64,000 nucleotides of DNA. Origin: Thalassotalea hakodatensis (lineage in GTDB: Bacteria > Pseudomonadota > Gammaproteobacteria > Enterobacterales > Alteromonadaceae). Both the position numbers and the translations under genes were made by a program. The notes beneath the pieces are model-generated. The model saw only the letters and a list, made by a program, of their open reading frames with translations, had not been told where the DNA came from and did no database searches. Positions 1 to 9,883 of this stretch are shown piece by piece. Position 1 is the stretch's first letter; each line of letters opens with the position of its first letter. The stretch lies in contig NZ_AP027365.1 of NCBI RefSeq assembly GCF_030295995.1, positions 3,938,066 through 4,002,065 of the forward strand. Direction: 5' to 3'.

Positions 1-60
1 AATCTATCAAAACGTTAAAAATAATAATAAGAAACGTTACGTTTCTAATGAGTACAATCT

Positions 61-807
61 ATGAATAAAGTAATAGCATTATTACTTTGTTGTTTATCTA
101 TGATTGCTGATGCCAAGGATTTTGCAAAAGAAAAACAGGAACGTTTAATTGGCAGTTTACTTAAACAACAAGTAAAGCAACAAATATCAATTGAAAACAG
201 TGTTCAGTCACTATTAACCCGATATCCAGAAAAAGTGGATTTAGTCGTAACAACTGCGATTAAGTTATATCCCAATGATTATAAAAGTATTATGAAGGGG
301 GCAATGGAAGCTGAGCCTGTTTTATCTTGTAGTGTACTAGAAGCTATGATGGCGTCTAATGTTGCTACAACTGAACAATTGCTAGCACAAGCTATCACTC
401 TAGAACCAGCATATACTCATGAATTAATGGTTACCGCTGCTAAGGTACAGCCAGATAACTTTGATAATATTTTACGTGTAACGCTAAAAACAGAACCATT
501 ATTATCTGATAGCATCGTCGATAAAACCATGGAAGCATATCCAGAAAAGTTATTTTCGATTTTACTCAGTGCCATTCGTGAATTACCTGATGATATCTCA
601 AGCTTTATGAAAGCGGCATTTAATCTGTCAACTTCGACAACTGAACAACCAGCAGCTAATACATTCACCTTAAAAGAACAAAAACACTTAGAAGATGTAT
701 TTAATGCAGCAATGTCAGCAGGCATGACAAAAAAAGATGCGATGAGTGTTGCGCTAAGCAGTGGTATAAATCAGGACACATTGGATAAGCTTAATTTGGA
801 AAACTGA
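61..807 (+). CDS. Exported helical protein of unknown function
   Basis: I do not recognise a family for this 248-residue protein. It begins with a short hydrophobic signal peptide (MNKVIALLLCCLSMIADA, probable cleavage after Ala18), so it is likely periplasmic. The mature part is helical, with loosely repeated segments of about 20-25 residues at roughly residues 55-180. Each contains an acidic/proline turn (YPEK, YPND, AEPV, LEPA, TEPL), suggesting a small alpha-repeat scaffold. It ends convergently with the purD remnant, and the two share a bidirectional terminator. The start follows directly from a short AT-rich leader; no strong ribosome binding site is visible. Confidence 0.7.
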   Translation: MNKVIALLLCCLSMIADAKDFAKEKQERLIGSLLKQQVKQQISIENSVQSLLTRYPEKVDLVVTTAIKLYPNDYKSIMKGAMEAEPVLSCSVLEAMMASNVATTEQLLAQAITLEPAYTHELMVTAAKVQPDNFDNILRVTLKTEPLLSDSIVDKTMEAYPEKLFSILLSAIRELPDDISSFMKAAFNLSTSTTEQPAANTFTLKEQKHLEDVFNAAMSAGMTKKDAMSVALSSGINQDTLDKLNLEN

Positions 808-836
808 ACCGTGCTATTAAGCTCAATAACTAACAT

Positions 837-863
837 AAAAAAGGAGCTTTACGCTCCTTTTTT
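837..863. terminator. Bidirectional Rho-independent terminator
   Basis: A stem AAAAAAGGAGC / GCTCCTTTTTT with a 5-base loop lies between the 3' ends of the upstream plus-strand gene and the minus-strand purD fragment. T-runs on both strands allow it to work both ways. It is probably the original purD terminator, now separated from the intact gene. Confidence 0.8.
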
Positions 864-870
864 ATTAACT

Positions 871-1213
871 TTATCTTTCTCGTGTAATAGCGCGATGAAC
901 AATATCCGTTCTAAACTCTACACCTTGACAAGTAATTTGGTGTAGTAGTTCATACGCCGCTTTTTGTGCAGACGTTACACTTTCTCCAAGCGCAGTAGCA
1001 CATAACACTCTGCCACCAGCAGTAACAACATGGCCATCTTTCAATGCCGTACCTGCATGGAAAGTCTTACGATCTTCAGCTCTGTTTGTATCCAAGTCAG
1101 AAATAACATCACCTTTTGGATATGTTCCTGGATAACCCGCTGAAGCGAGTACAACACCTACCGCTGCACGGGGACAAGAGCTAATCTCTTGTGTATCAAG
1201 CTTACCGTTTTCA
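871..1213 (-). pseudogene. Displaced 3' fragment of purD
   Basis: This stretch translates as the C-terminal ~112 residues of phosphoribosylamine-glycine ligase and closely matches the 3' end of intact purD at 2504-2850 (for example GYPGTYPKGDVIS, TNRAEDRKTFHAGTALKDG). Most differences are single bases, and the copies diverge more towards both ends. The frame is open through the fragment but hits a stop just upstream of 1213, and nothing supports a start. It is in direct orientation with purD and separated from it by one lipoprotein gene. It is best read as the old purD end, left behind when a segment carrying a new end was inserted or when a duplication occurred. Confidence 0.85.
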
Positions 1214-1219
1214 CACCAA

Positions 1220-2443
1220 TTATTTTAAATTTGTATAAAGCATTTCTTTAATAGTTAGCCTATCTTCTGGGTTATCAATCCATTTTAATGCATCATAAAG
1301 GTGGTAGTTTTGTTGCGATTCTCTCTGCAATTTATCATTTAATTTACTCAGTAACACATAGGGTTCAAGCAAGTAAGGAGCCTTTTTTATCGCTTTTAGA
1401 TATAGCCGTTTACTTAGTTCATATCTTTCATTGGCTTCGGCCTCCTTTGCTTCCGCGATAAGCAAAAAGGGGTTAGGATCATTGGCACTAATATAACGCT
1501 GTTGTAACACCTTATATTCACGCCATCTATGTTGTTGTTTTAGAAGGATACTATAATTTTTAAGTGCAATATAGTTGGTATTATCAAAAGTTATCACTGC
1601 ACGATAAATGTTTTCTGCCTGTTTTTTAAAGCCCATCTTATTAGAGATGACTGCCAATATATTTAAACCGCTTAAGCTTTTTGGCTCTACTTGATAACCT
1701 TTATACGCATAGTTGTAAGCCACTTCTACTTCTCCTAGTTGTAAGGCTTCAGATGCAGCATTTTGATAATAAAGTGATAAGAAATCATTATATCCTATAT
1801 ATAGGCCGTTAAAAGCCTCTCTCGTCGCAAAATAGTCAACGACAATAGCATCGCGAAAACCAATGAGAGGCGGCGGTGATACTGATTCACCTTCTTCAGT
1901 ATCTTTGGCACTTTCAAATAAAAGTGTTTTTACATGACGGGCGGAAGTTATAATCCCTCCAGCATCATCATATACCGGATTAGATAGCATCAAACGAAAG
2001 CTAAAATCTACATTTGCCAATTTTGCCAAGGCTGTTGTAAGTATGCCTAGGCTCATACAATTTCCTTTTCTTAAAGCATATGTTTTTTCAGCTGAATAGG
2101 TGAATAAATCATAGTCAAAACGTGGTAACTCTTCCTCCAAATATTTTTTAATTGCTTCGTTGCTGCCAATTTCATTTGCTTTATAACGAGCTAGATATGT
2201 TAAAAAGTGATCCTCTTGACTTTTCGACAGTGAAAAAATGTTAGACTCCGATAGAGGCAAGTTTGGAAGTGACTTATCGTTATCTGGAGGGAGAAGATCA
2301 ACTGACACTACCTTATTTATTTTTATTGCTTTTTGTGAACAACCAGAAATGGAAAAGAGTAAGCTTGATAAAAGTGAAATGATACAAAGCTTAAATAAAC
2401 AACTCAAATATGAGTTTCTCATCAAATCAAAGTTTAAATCCAT
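1220..2443 (-). CDS. Lipoprotein with transglutaminase-like core and TPR repeats
   Basis: This is a 407-residue protein with a lipoprotein-type signal (LLFSISGC, lipid-modified Cys near residue 35), so it is probably membrane-anchored. Residues ~115-200 resemble a transglutaminase-like/cysteine-protease fold, with a candidate Cys in RKGNCMSLG and a His in SARHVK. Residues ~225-390 look like TPR helical repeats (EVAYNYAYKGYQVEP, RYELSKRLYLKAIKKAP). The chosen ATG has AAGGTGG upstream at good spacing. The gene is bracketed by the purD 3' end on one side and the purD fragment on the other, so it is probably an acquired passenger. The enzymatic assignment is inference; substrate unknown. Confidence 0.7.
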   Translation of the reverse strand: MDLNFDLMRNSYLSCLFKLCIISLLSSLLFSISGCSQKAIKINKVVSVDLLPPDNDKSLPNLPLSESNIFSLSKSQEDHFLTYLARYKANEIGSNEAIKKYLEEELPRFDYDLFTYSAEKTYALRKGNCMSLGILTTALAKLANVDFSFRLMLSNPVYDDAGGIITSARHVKTLLFESAKDTEEGESVSPPPLIGFRDAIVVDYFATREAFNGLYIGYNDFLSLYYQNAASEALQLGEVEVAYNYAYKGYQVEPKSLSGLNILAVISNKMGFKKQAENIYRAVITFDNTNYIALKNYSILLKQQHRWREYKVLQQRYISANDPNPFLLIAEAKEAEANERYELSKRLYLKAIKKAPYLLEPYVLLSKLNDKLQRESQQNYHLYDALKWIDNPEDRLTIKEMLYTNLK

Positions 2444-2466
2444 TTACAACCACCTTATCGTAGATT

Positions 2467-2488
2467 AAAGGGAGTAATCACTCCCTTT
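2467..2488 (-). terminator. Hairpin after purD
   Basis: An inverted repeat AAAGGGAG / CTCCCTTT lies just downstream of the purD stop and could terminate purD transcription on the minus strand. The U-tract is weak. It differs from the terminator after the displaced purD fragment, so the intact gene has a new 3' environment. Confidence 0.55.
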
Positions 2489-2503
2489 ACCTTTTTACCA
2501 ATA

Positions 2504-3787
2504 TTAGTATTCTCGTGCAATAGCGCGATGAGCAATATCCGTTCTAAACTCTACACCTTGCCAAGTAATTTGGTGTAGTAGTTCATATGCAGCTTTTTGT
2601 GCAGACGTTACATTTTCTCCAAGCGCAGTAGCACATAACACTCTGCCACCAGCAGTAACAACATGGCCATCTTTCAATGCCGTACCTGCATGGAAAGTCT
2701 TACGATCTTCAGCTCTGTTTGTATCCAAGCCAGAAATAACATCACCTTTTGGATATGTTCCTGGATAACCCGCTGAAGCGAGTACAACACCTACCGCTGC
2801 ACGAGGGTCAAAACTAATGTCTTGAGTGTCAAGCTTACCATCACAAGCAGCTAAACATAAATCGACAAGGTTGGACTGTAAACGCATCATTATAGGTTGA
2901 GTTTCAGGATCGCCAAAACGACAATTATATTCAATCACTTTAGGGGTGCCGTCTTCAGCAATCATTAAACCTGCATATAAAAAGCCAGTGTAAGGGGCAT
3001 CTTCCTTCGCCATGCCCTTAACTGTCGGTATAATAACTTCTTCCATTGCTCGTTTATGTATTTCTGGTGTTACAACGGGTGCAGGTGAATAAGCTCCCAT
3101 GCCTCCAGTATTAGGCCCTTTATCGCCATCGTATGCACGCTTATGATCTTGGCTTGTAGCAAAAGGTAAAATATTTTTTCCATCAACCATCACGATGAAG
3201 CTTGCTTCTTCACCGGCTAAAAATTCTTCGATAACCACACGGTGGCCAGCGTCACCGAACGCATTACCAGCGAGCATATCTTTAATCGCGTCTTCTGCCT
3301 CTTCAAGTGTCATCGCAACAATCACACCTTTACCTGCTGCTAAGCCATCAGCCTTAACAACAATAGGTGCACCCTGTTCACGTACGTATGCTAATGCCGG
3401 TTCAATTTCGGTAAAGTTAGCGTAACTCCCTGTTGGGATATTATGACGAGCAAGAAAATCTTTTGTGAACGCTTTTGAGCCTTCCAGTTGAGCAGCTTTG
3501 GCGCTTGGGCCAAAAATAGCTAACCCTGCTTGTTGAAAGACATCAACAATACCGTCGACCAATGGTTGCTCTGGGCCAACAATAGTTAAACTGACGTTAT
3601 TGGTTTTAGCAAAACTAACTAGGGCATCGATGTTTCCCACCGAAATATCGATATTTTCTAATTTAGGTTCGATTGCTGTGCCCGCGTTACCTGGTGCAAC
3701 AAATACCCTTTCAACTTGATTTGCTTGAGCGGCTTTCCATGCTAATGCATGCTCACGTCCACCACTGCCAATAACTAATACATTCAT
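2504..3787 (-). CDS. purD: Phosphoribosylamine-glycine ligase PurD (GARS)
   Basis: PurD catalyses ATP-dependent joining of glycine to 5-phosphoribosylamine, the second step of de novo purine synthesis, in the cytoplasm. The protein starts MNVLVIGSGGREHALAWKA, the standard PurD N-terminus, giving 427 residues. A longer in-frame start at 3832 would add 15 unrelated residues, and AGGAAA precedes the chosen ATG. ATP-grasp features are present: SKAFTKDFLARHNIPT, VVKADGLAAGKGV, and the metal-binding VIEYNCRFGDPETQ. All expected motifs are intact. The last ~115 residues are encoded by the segment that recurs at 871-1213. purH is nearby on the same strand, with a methyltransferase gene between them. 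Confidence 0.97.
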   Translation of the reverse strand: MNVLVIGSGGREHALAWKAAQANQVERVFVAPGNAGTAIEPKLENIDISVGNIDALVSFAKTNNVSLTIVGPEQPLVDGIVDVFQQAGLAIFGPSAKAAQLEGSKAFTKDFLARHNIPTGSYANFTEIEPALAYVREQGAPIVVKADGLAAGKGVIVAMTLEEAEDAIKDMLAGNAFGDAGHRVVIEEFLAGEEASFIVMVDGKNILPFATSQDHKRAYDGDKGPNTGGMGAYSPAPVVTPEIHKRAMEEVIIPTVKGMAKEDAPYTGFLYAGLMIAEDGTPKVIEYNCRFGDPETQPIMMRLQSNLVDLCLAACDGKLDTQDISFDPRAAVGVVLASAGYPGTYPKGDVISGLDTNRAEDRKTFHAGTALKDGHVVTAGGRVLCATALGENVTSAQKAAYELLHQITWQGVEFRTDIAHRAIAREY

Positions 3788-3813
3788 TGATAAATTTCCT
3801 AAAATGGTTAAAA

Positions 3814-3839
3814 AGAAAGAGCGACAAGTCACTCTTTCT
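3814..3839 (-). terminator. Terminator between methyltransferase gene and purD
   Basis: On the minus strand an 8-bp stem (AGAAAGAG / CTCTTTCT) with a 10-base loop is followed by a T-run. It lies after the methyltransferase stop and before the purD start codon, so it could end that transcript or attenuate read-through into purD. Confidence 0.6.
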
Positions 3840-3858
3840 GATTACTAAAAGTGTGCAA

Positions 3859-4710
3859 TTAAGGCTTTACAAATTTAAGTGTCATACGATCACTTTCACC
3901 TATTGCTAAATATTTTTCTTTGTCTTCTTCACCTAATCGTAGTGATGGCGGTAATGTCCATACACCTTTAGGGTGATCTGCGGTATCTTTCTCATTCGCG
4001 TTTATTTCACTTTTTTCAGCTAATGTAAAACCCGCTTCGTTTGCTAATTTTACTGTCAATTGTTCAGGAAAATAGCCGCTTCGCTTATCTTCTGGCCATG
4101 ACTGAGTATCTGGCATTCTATGCTCTACCACTCCTAACACACCGCCTGATTTTAACGCGGTAAATGCATCTTTGAATATTTGCGCAACACCTTCTTCACC
4201 CCAGTTATGTAGGTTACGGAAAGTTAACACTAAGTCGGCCGTTCCTGCTGGCGCTAGCTCACTTGGTTGTTTTGGTGTGAAATTAGTCAGCTTCACTTTA
4301 CTAAAAACTTCATTACCTGATAATTTTTTTTCTAAGCTACGACGAGATTTACTGTAATAATCATCACCGCCTGTATCTGGGTAATGTGCACCGTAAAGTG
4401 TACCCTTTTCTTTTAGCGCTGGTGCTAATATCTCTGTATACCAACCACCGCCTGGCGCAATTTCCACCACAGTCATGTTTGGTTCAAAACCAAAGAAGTT
4501 CAGTGTTTCAATCGGGTTACGGTACTCATCACGCGCTTTGTTTTTATCGCTTCGGTGTTTCGCCATTACCGCACGTTCAAGTGCTGAAGCTTCTTTTGCT
4601 TTCATTAACATCAACTCAGCAGATGTTTCTTCTGCGATAGCAGTTGTGCCACCAAAAAGCGTTGCTGAACCTATTACAGCACTGATTAATTTATTTCTTA
4701 ATGCTTTCAT
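3859..4710 (-). CDS. Exported class I SAM-dependent methyltransferase
   Basis: This is a 283-residue protein with a signal peptide (about residues 1-26, ending GGTTAIA) followed by a methyltransferase-like Rossmann core. The SAM-binding motif I is VVEIAPGGGWYTEIL near residue 80. Later strands include DLVLTFRNLHNW and GGVLGVVEHRMPD. Periplasmic proteins of this kind are common in Alteromonadales, but the substrate is not known to me, and an exported SAM enzyme is puzzling because SAM is cytoplasmic. It may be non-catalytic or bind another ligand. It sits between purH and purD, with its own terminator downstream. Confidence 0.8.
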   Translation of the reverse strand: MKALRNKLISAVIGSATLFGGTTAIAEETSAELMLMKAKEASALERAVMAKHRSDKNKARDEYRNPIETLNFFGFEPNMTVVEIAPGGGWYTEILAPALKEKGTLYGAHYPDTGGDDYYSKSRRSLEKKLSGNEVFSKVKLTNFTPKQPSELAPAGTADLVLTFRNLHNWGEEGVAQIFKDAFTALKSGGVLGVVEHRMPDTQSWPEDKRSGYFPEQLTVKLANEAGFTLAEKSEINANEKDTADHPKGVWTLPPSLRLGEEDKEKYLAIGESDRMTLKFVKP

Positions 4711-4803
4711 ATTTTTCTTCCTTTGAATGACCTGTTGTAGTTATATCAAAATATAAGAACAAAATATGCGAAAACAATATTCAAAACCGATAAAAAAATT
4801 AAA

Positions 4804-4835
4804 AAAAAGCGCGAAAACAAGTTTCAACGCTTTTT
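4804..4835 (-). terminator. Terminator after purH
   Basis: On the minus strand, AAAAGCG pairs with CGCTTTT around an inner GAAAC/GTTTC stem and is followed by a run of T. It lies about 40 bases beyond the purH stop codon. Confidence 0.65.
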
Positions 4836-4871
4836 AAACTTAAATTCGACTAAAGCTCACACGCTCTACTC

Positions 4872-6473
4872 TTAATGGCGGAAATGACGCATACCAGTAA
4901 AGACCATCGCAATACCATGCTCATCTGCCGCAGCAATAACTTCTTCGTCACGCATAGAACCACCAGGCTGAATGACTGCAGTAATACCAGCTTCTGCAGC
5001 TGCATCTAAACCATCACGAAAAGGGAAAAATGCATCAGATGCCATCACAGAGCCTTTCACTTCTAAGTTTTCATCTGCGGCTTTAATACCAGCAACTTTC
5101 GCAGAATACACTCGACTCATTTGACCCGCACCAACACCGATTGTCATACTATTTTTGACATAAACAATAGCGTTTGATTTAACAAATTTGGCAACTTTCC
5201 AACAAAATTTAAGGTCTCGCATCTCATCTTCTGTCGGTTGACGCTTTGTCACTACTTTAAGATCTTCATCACTTACACGACCTTGATCACGATCTTGCAG
5301 TAACAAACCACCATTTACGCGTTTGTAATCAAGGCCATTAGTTTGGCTATTCCATTGGCCACACTCAAGCAGTCGCACATTAGGTTTCGCGGCAACAATT
5401 TGTGCTGCAGCTTCTGAGATAGAAGGCGCGATAATAACTTCTACAAACTGACGAGAAACGATAGCTTCCGCAGTGTCTGCGTCTAGCTCACGGTTAAAAG
5501 CAATAATACCACCGAATGCAGAAGTTGGATCTGTTTTAAACGCCAAATCATATGCCGTTAAAATATTATCACCAATAGCAACACCACAAGGGTTTGCATG
5601 CTTTACGATTACGCAAGCGGGTTCTTCAAACTCTTTAACACATTCTAGTGCAGCATCGGTATCAGCAATGTTATTGTACGAAAGCGCCTTACCTTGTATT
5701 TGTGTAGCCGTTGATACCGACGCTTCTTCAGGATTTGCTTCAACATAAAAAGCAGCATCTTGGTGTGAGTTTTCACCATAGCGTAGATCTTGCTTTTTAA
5801 TGAATTGACTATTAAAAGTGCGTGGGAATTTGTTTTTCTCTTCGAAATTTACTTCTTGGTTTTCTGCACCATGTGCAGATAACATTTGACCAAAATAATT
5901 CGCAATCATGCCATCATACGATGCTGTATGCTCATAAGCTGCAATAGCAAGATCAAAACGTGTTTTGTAAGCTAATGAACCATTGTTTACGTCCATTTCA
6001 GCTAGCACACGGTCATAATCACTAGCATTAACAATAATCGTTACATCTTTATGGTTTTTTGCTGCAGCACGCACCATTGTAGGACCACCAATATCGATGT
6101 TTTCAATAGCATCTTCTAACGAACAATTTTCTTTAGCAACAGTCTTTGCAAATGGGTACAAATTAACCACGACCATGTCAATTGCAGCGATATTATTATC
6201 AGCCATCACGGTTTCATCCGTACCACGACGAGCTAAGATACCACCGTGAATCTTTGGATGAAGTGTTTTTACTCGTCCGTCCATTATTTCTGGGTGGCCG
6301 GTGTGATCAGACACTTCTGTCACCTTAATACCATTATCTGCTAACAATTTCGCAGTACCGCCAGTTGAAAGAATATCAACACCTTTTTGCGCTAAACTAC
6401 GGGCAAAATCGACAATACCGGTTTTATCAGACACACTTAATAGTGCACGTTTAATTGGGCGTGGGGTATCCAT
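4872..6473 (-). CDS. purH: Bifunctional AICAR transformylase / IMP cyclohydrolase PurH
   Basis: PurH carries out the last two steps of IMP synthesis: formylation of AICAR using 10-formyl-THF, then ring closure. The 533-residue protein starts [20 protein letters not shown]. An in-frame extension to 6560 adds 29 residues with no PurH character. The N-terminal MGS-like cyclohydrolase domain (about 1-200) has [20 protein letters not shown] and [20 protein letters not shown]. The transformylase domain has [28 protein letters not shown], the [16 protein letters not shown] region and the C-terminal GMRHFRH. Complete and standard. Confidence 0.97.
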   Translation of the reverse strand: MDTPRPIKRALLSVSDKTGIVDFARSLAQKGVDILSTGGTAKLLADNGIKVTEVSDHTGHPEIMDGRVKTLHPKIHGGILARRGTDETVMADNNIAAIDMVVVNLYPFAKTVAKENCSLEDAIENIDIGGPTMVRAAAKNHKDVTIIVNASDYDRVLAEMDVNNGSLAYKTRFDLAIAAYEHTASYDGMIANYFGQMLSAHGAENQEVNFEEKNKFPRTFNSQFIKKQDLRYGENSHQDAAFYVEANPEEASVSTATQIQGKALSYNNIADTDAALECVKEFEEPACVIVKHANPCGVAIGDNILTAYDLAFKTDPTSAFGGIIAFNRELDADTAEAIVSRQFVEVIIAPSISEAAAQIVAAKPNVRLLECGQWNSQTNGLDYKRVNGGLLLQDRDQGRVSDEDLKVVTKRQPTEDEMRDLKFCWKVAKFVKSNAIVYVKNSMTIGVGAGQMSRVYSAKVAGIKAADENLEVKGSVMASDAFFPFRDGLDAAAEAGITAVIQPGGSMRDEEVIAAADEHGIAMVFTGMRHFRH

Positions 6474-6603
6474 TGTTGTTTCTGTTACCTTAATGTAAAT
6501 ATTGTTTTGTCTGGCCTTTGACACATGTCCTTGGCGATTCATCCATCTTGTTTTCATCAATGAAAGTTTTCGTTAACGTAAACATTGTTCATTGGCTATA
6601 AGT

Positions 6604-6629
6604 AAAAAAGCACCCTAGGGTGCTTTTTT
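6604..6629 (-). terminator. Rho-independent terminator after fis
   Basis: A perfect inverted repeat (AAAAAAGCACCC / GGGTGCTTTTTT) lies directly after the fis stop, with T-runs on both strands. It ends the dusB-fis operon. Confidence 0.85.
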
Positions 6630-6652
6630 GTTGCAGGCTAGCCTGCATGTTC

Positions 6653-6940
6653 TTAGTTCATACCGTACTTTTTCAATTTCTTACGTAAAGTACCACGGTT
6701 TATGCCAAGTAAATTAGCAGCACGTGTTTGGTTTCCGCGTGTATACTTCATCACTTCCTCCAGCATAGGTGCTTCAATTTCTGACAGTACCAATTCGTAC
6801 ATATCATCAACGTCATTGCCGTTTAATTGAGATAAGTAGTTGCTGATAGCAATTTTAGCTTGTGTACGTAATGGAGAAGCTTCAGCTTGTGTTTGTACGT
6901 TACCGGTAACAAACGGAGATGAAATATTTTGTTCAAACAT
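6653..6940 (-). CDS. fis: DNA-binding nucleoid protein Fis
   Basis: Fis is a homodimeric nucleoid-associated DNA-bending protein that activates rRNA promoters and assists recombination. At 95 residues it is close to the 98 of E. coli Fis. The C-terminal helix-turn-helix is clear and conserved: [22 protein letters not shown], ending KKYGMN. The N-terminal beta-hairpin arm region is present but divergent. It is the second gene of the conserved dusB-fis operon, 18 bases after dusB, and is followed by a strong terminator. Confidence 0.97.
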   Translation of the reverse strand: MFEQNISSPFVTGNVQTQAEASPLRTQAKIAISNYLSQLNGNDVDDMYELVLSEIEAPMLEEVMKYTRGNQTRAANLLGINRGTLRKKLKKYGMN

Positions 6941-6958
6941 ATAGTTCAGACTCTTAAG

Positions 6959-7924
6959 TTAATTTAAATGATCAAAATACTTATTCAACGCATCGAGTTG
7001 CTCTTCGCAACTTTCTAATACATTAAATATAGAACGAAACTGTTTTCCTTGGTGTAACCTTTGTGTATACCAAGAGGTGTGTTTCCGAGCAAATCGAACG
7101 CCCATAAACTCACCATAAAACGTGTGTAAATCCTTTACATGCTCAATCACAATTGAGCGAATTTCTGCTATTGAAGGTGGTGCTAAATGTTGACCAGTTT
7201 CAAGAAAGTGATTCACTTCTCTAAAGATCCACGGTCGACCTTGAGCTCCTCTGCCAATCATTATGGCGTCAGCACCTGTATAAGTAAGCACTTGCGCTGC
7301 ATTTTCTGCATCGATAATGTCTCCATTAGCGACAACAGGTATGCTTACCGATTCTTTAACAGATTTAATGGTGTCGTATTCGGCATCGCCTTTATAGAAG
7401 TCATTGCGTGTACGGCCATGAACAACTAAAGATTGAATACCATTATGCTCAGCGATTTTTGCAATTTCGACAGCATTTCTACTATTTTCACACCAACCGG
7501 TGCGAATTTTTAACGTGACAGGTACAGACACAGCATTAACAACAGATTTTACAATCTGTTCCACTAATGCAGGTTCTTTCAGCAACGCTGAACCGGCCAA
7601 TTTTTTATTCACTTTCTTTGCTGGACACCCCATGTTGATATCGATGATCTGAGCACCGTTATCAACATTGACTTTCGCAGCAAAAGCTAACTCTTCAGGT
7701 TCAGAACCTGCGATTTGAACAGAGCGAATACCTGAATCAGCAGAATGAATCAAACGTCGTTTTGACTTTTCGGTATTCCAAACTTTTGGGTTGGCAGACA
7801 CCATTTCTGATACTGCTAACCCAGCCCCCATTCGACAGCATATCTGACGCATTGGTTGATCAGTAATACCGGCCATAGGGGCAAGCATAGTTTGACTATT
7901 TAATCGATAAGAACCAATATTCAC
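6959..7924 (-). CDS. dusB: tRNA-dihydrouridine synthase B
   Basis: DusB is an FMN enzyme that reduces uridine to dihydrouridine in the tRNA D-loop. Its 321 residues equal the length of E. coli DusB. Motifs seen: [13 protein letters not shown], the catalytic-Cys region [55 protein letters not shown] and [16 protein letters not shown]. It is first in the dusB-fis operon. About 200 bases of AT-rich sequence upstream, up to prmA, must hold its promoter. Confidence 0.97.
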   Translation of the reverse strand: MNIGSYRLNSQTMLAPMAGITDQPMRQICCRMGAGLAVSEMVSANPKVWNTEKSKRRLIHSADSGIRSVQIAGSEPEELAFAAKVNVDNGAQIIDINMGCPAKKVNKKLAGSALLKEPALVEQIVKSVVNAVSVPVTLKIRTGWCENSRNAVEIAKIAEHNGIQSLVVHGRTRNDFYKGDAEYDTIKSVKESVSIPVVANGDIIDAENAAQVLTYTGADAIMIGRGAQGRPWIFREVNHFLETGQHLAPPSIAEIRSIVIEHVKDLHTFYGEFMGVRFARKHTSWYTQRLHQGKQFRSIFNVLESCEEQLDALNKYFDHLN

Positions 7925-8124
7925 GTTGCTGTTTTTTTGAGCTACCTTTCAAAAGGGCGCTAAGTTTACGCGTTTTTAGTAAGATTGAAAAGCATATAAA
8001 TTGAACAAATGTGAGTTTTTTTCAATCTTTTTATATTGACTTTTGGCAAAACAATATTGCAGATGATTTTGATTTAAAATGTATAACGATACTGTTCAAA
8101 TTTTAACTCAATTATTACAAAATG

Positions 8125-9006
8125 TTAGCGGCTAGTTCCCGATAGTCTTACCCACTCTTCTTGCACAGCAATTGGATCCATTTCGCACCATTGACTATAA
8201 ATTTCTTGTAATGATTTTGCTTGCGCTTCTAAAACGCCTGATAATGCAAGCTTGCTACTGCTCGCTAAAAACGCGGTAATGGTTGGTGCTAGCTCACGTA
8301 AAGGGCCGGCTAAAATATTAGCAACAACAATGTCAGCCTTAAGTGTCGGCTGGTCTTGAGGAAGATATAATGAGAGTCTATTTTCGACACCGTTTCTCTT
8401 CGCATTTTCTTTACTTGCTTGTAGTGCTTGTGGATCGATATCGATCCCGATAACTTCTTTTGCTCCTAGTTTTAATGCCGCTAAAGACAAAATACCTGAA
8501 CCACAGCCGAAATCGACAACAGTTTTACCCGTCAAATCAAGGCTATCTAACCACGTTAAACACAATGCAGTTGTTGGATGTGTTCCTGTCCCAAAAGCTA
8601 GGCCAGGATCTAACATAACATTGACGGCATCTGGCTCTGGTACTTCTCGCCAACTTGGGCAAATCCAAAGTTTTTCACCAAACTTCATGGGATGGAAATT
8701 ATCCATCCACTCTCTTTCCCAGTCTTTGTCTTCAAGTTGCTCAAGTTTAAACTTCATATTCTTCTTATCAGGGTGAATGCCTTGTAAATAATTGACTACA
8801 GCATCCATGTCATGGGAAGCGTCATAAAGCCCCATCACAACCGTATTTGCCCAATAAAGCACTTCGTCACCAGGAAGGGGTTCATATATAGGTGTATCTT
8901 TTGCATCTATAAAAGTAACGGCTTGAGCACCGCAAGCCATTAGCCAATCGCTGTACTTCTCTGCCGTTTCTTCATTGGCACTTAATCTAAGTTGTATCCA
9001 AGGCAT
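8125..9006 (-). CDS. prmA: Ribosomal protein L11 methyltransferase PrmA
   Basis: PrmA trimethylates lysines and the N-terminus of ribosomal protein L11 using SAM. Starting at [17 protein letters not shown] gives 293 residues, the same as E. coli PrmA; the longer frame to 9045 adds 13 residues not typical of the family. The SAM site is [20 protein letters not shown] with the acidic loop [39 protein letters not shown] and the catalytic-site region [14 protein letters not shown] are conserved. It precedes dusB-fis as in many gammaproteobacteria. The acc genes often found upstream are absent here. Confidence 0.97.
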   Translation of the reverse strand: MPWIQLRLSANEETAEKYSDWLMACGAQAVTFIDAKDTPIYEPLPGDEVLYWANTVVMGLYDASHDMDAVVNYLQGIHPDKKNMKFKLEQLEDKDWEREWMDNFHPMKFGEKLWICPSWREVPEPDAVNVMLDPGLAFGTGTHPTTALCLTWLDSLDLTGKTVVDFGCGSGILSLAALKLGAKEVIGIDIDPQALQASKENAKRNGVENRLSLYLPQDQPTLKADIVVANILAGPLRELAPTITAFLASSSKLALSGVLEAQAKSLQEIYSQWCEMDPIAVQEEWVRLSGTSR

Positions 9007-9127
9007 ACTTATTCTCTTTATCTTAATTTGTCGATATTTTAACATTATTGAGAAGAAAAACTGATTGCTATTTGTTCACTTGAGAGTCAATAATACTCAT
9101 AGAATATCATGATAAGGTTATAGTGAT

Positions 9128-9877
9128 GTGTGCAAAATATTAATCAAATGCTTATTTATCGCAACATGCTTGATTAGCACCATGTCATCAGCAAATAAAA
9201 TAACCTTTGTAACTGAAGATTTACCGCCGTTGCAGATAGAAAACCCTCACACGGCACATTCAGGCGCTATGGTTCAACTAGTTAATGAGTTGATAAAAGA
9301 GCTCAAGTTAGATGCCGACATTGTCTTTATGCCTTGGGCGCGTGCTTATAATATTGCCCAAAATACTGAAAACATATTTATTTTTTCTATGTTGCGCAGT
9401 AATGATCGAGAATCACTTTTTCAATGGGTTGGAAAAATATATACCATACGCGCACATCTTGCTTCGTTAGCAAAAAAAGAGATAACGATTAACTCAATCG
9501 AAGATGCCAAACCATACAAAGTAGGCGTAATCCGCAATGCACTTGCACAAAGTTATTTACAACAACTTGGCTTTAAAGATAACAAAAATATTTATGCTAA
9601 CCCTTCCTATAAAGCGCTATGGAGCAATTTATTGAATGGCAATACAGACTTGGTCTTTACCAATAATATTATTTGGGGGCCACAAGTCGCGGAGGCGGGT
9701 ATTGACCCTAAAGACATAAAACTTATTTTTGAAATTAAAGACTATGCCTCAGATATGTATTTAGCCTCAAGTAAAACGACAGATCCTATACTGGTTAAAA
9801 AAGTGACGTTAGCATTAGAAAAAATTAAAGCTGACGGACGTTATGATAAAATTATTAAACAATGGCAATTATTCTAA
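9128..9877 (+). CDS. Periplasmic solute-binding protein (SBP_bac_3-like)
   Basis: A 249-residue protein with a hydrophobic signal (CLFIATCLISTMSSA) and a solute-binding fold of the amino-acid-binding family 3 type. Family features include ITFVTEDLPPLQIENPH at the mature N-terminus, FMPWARAYNIAQ, the hinge-region YKVGVIRNALAQSYL, and ALEKIKADGRYDKIIKQW at the C-terminus. No permease or ATPase is adjacent, so it may be an orphan sensor or scavenger, as is common in marine Alteromonadales. Translation probably starts at GTG 9128. The siroheme gene begins 6 bases after its stop, so the two may be co-transcribed. Confidence 0.8.
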   Translation: MCKILIKCLFIATCLISTMSSANKITFVTEDLPPLQIENPHTAHSGAMVQLVNELIKELKLDADIVFMPWARAYNIAQNTENIFIFSMLRSNDRESLFQWVGKIYTIRAHLASLAKKEITINSIEDAKPYKVGVIRNALAQSYLQQLGFKDNKNIYANPSYKALWSNLLNGNTDLVFTNNIIWGPQVAEAGIDPKDIKLIFEIKDYASDMYLASSKTTDPILVKKVTLALEKIKADGRYDKIIKQWQLF

Positions 9878-9883
9878 AGACCA

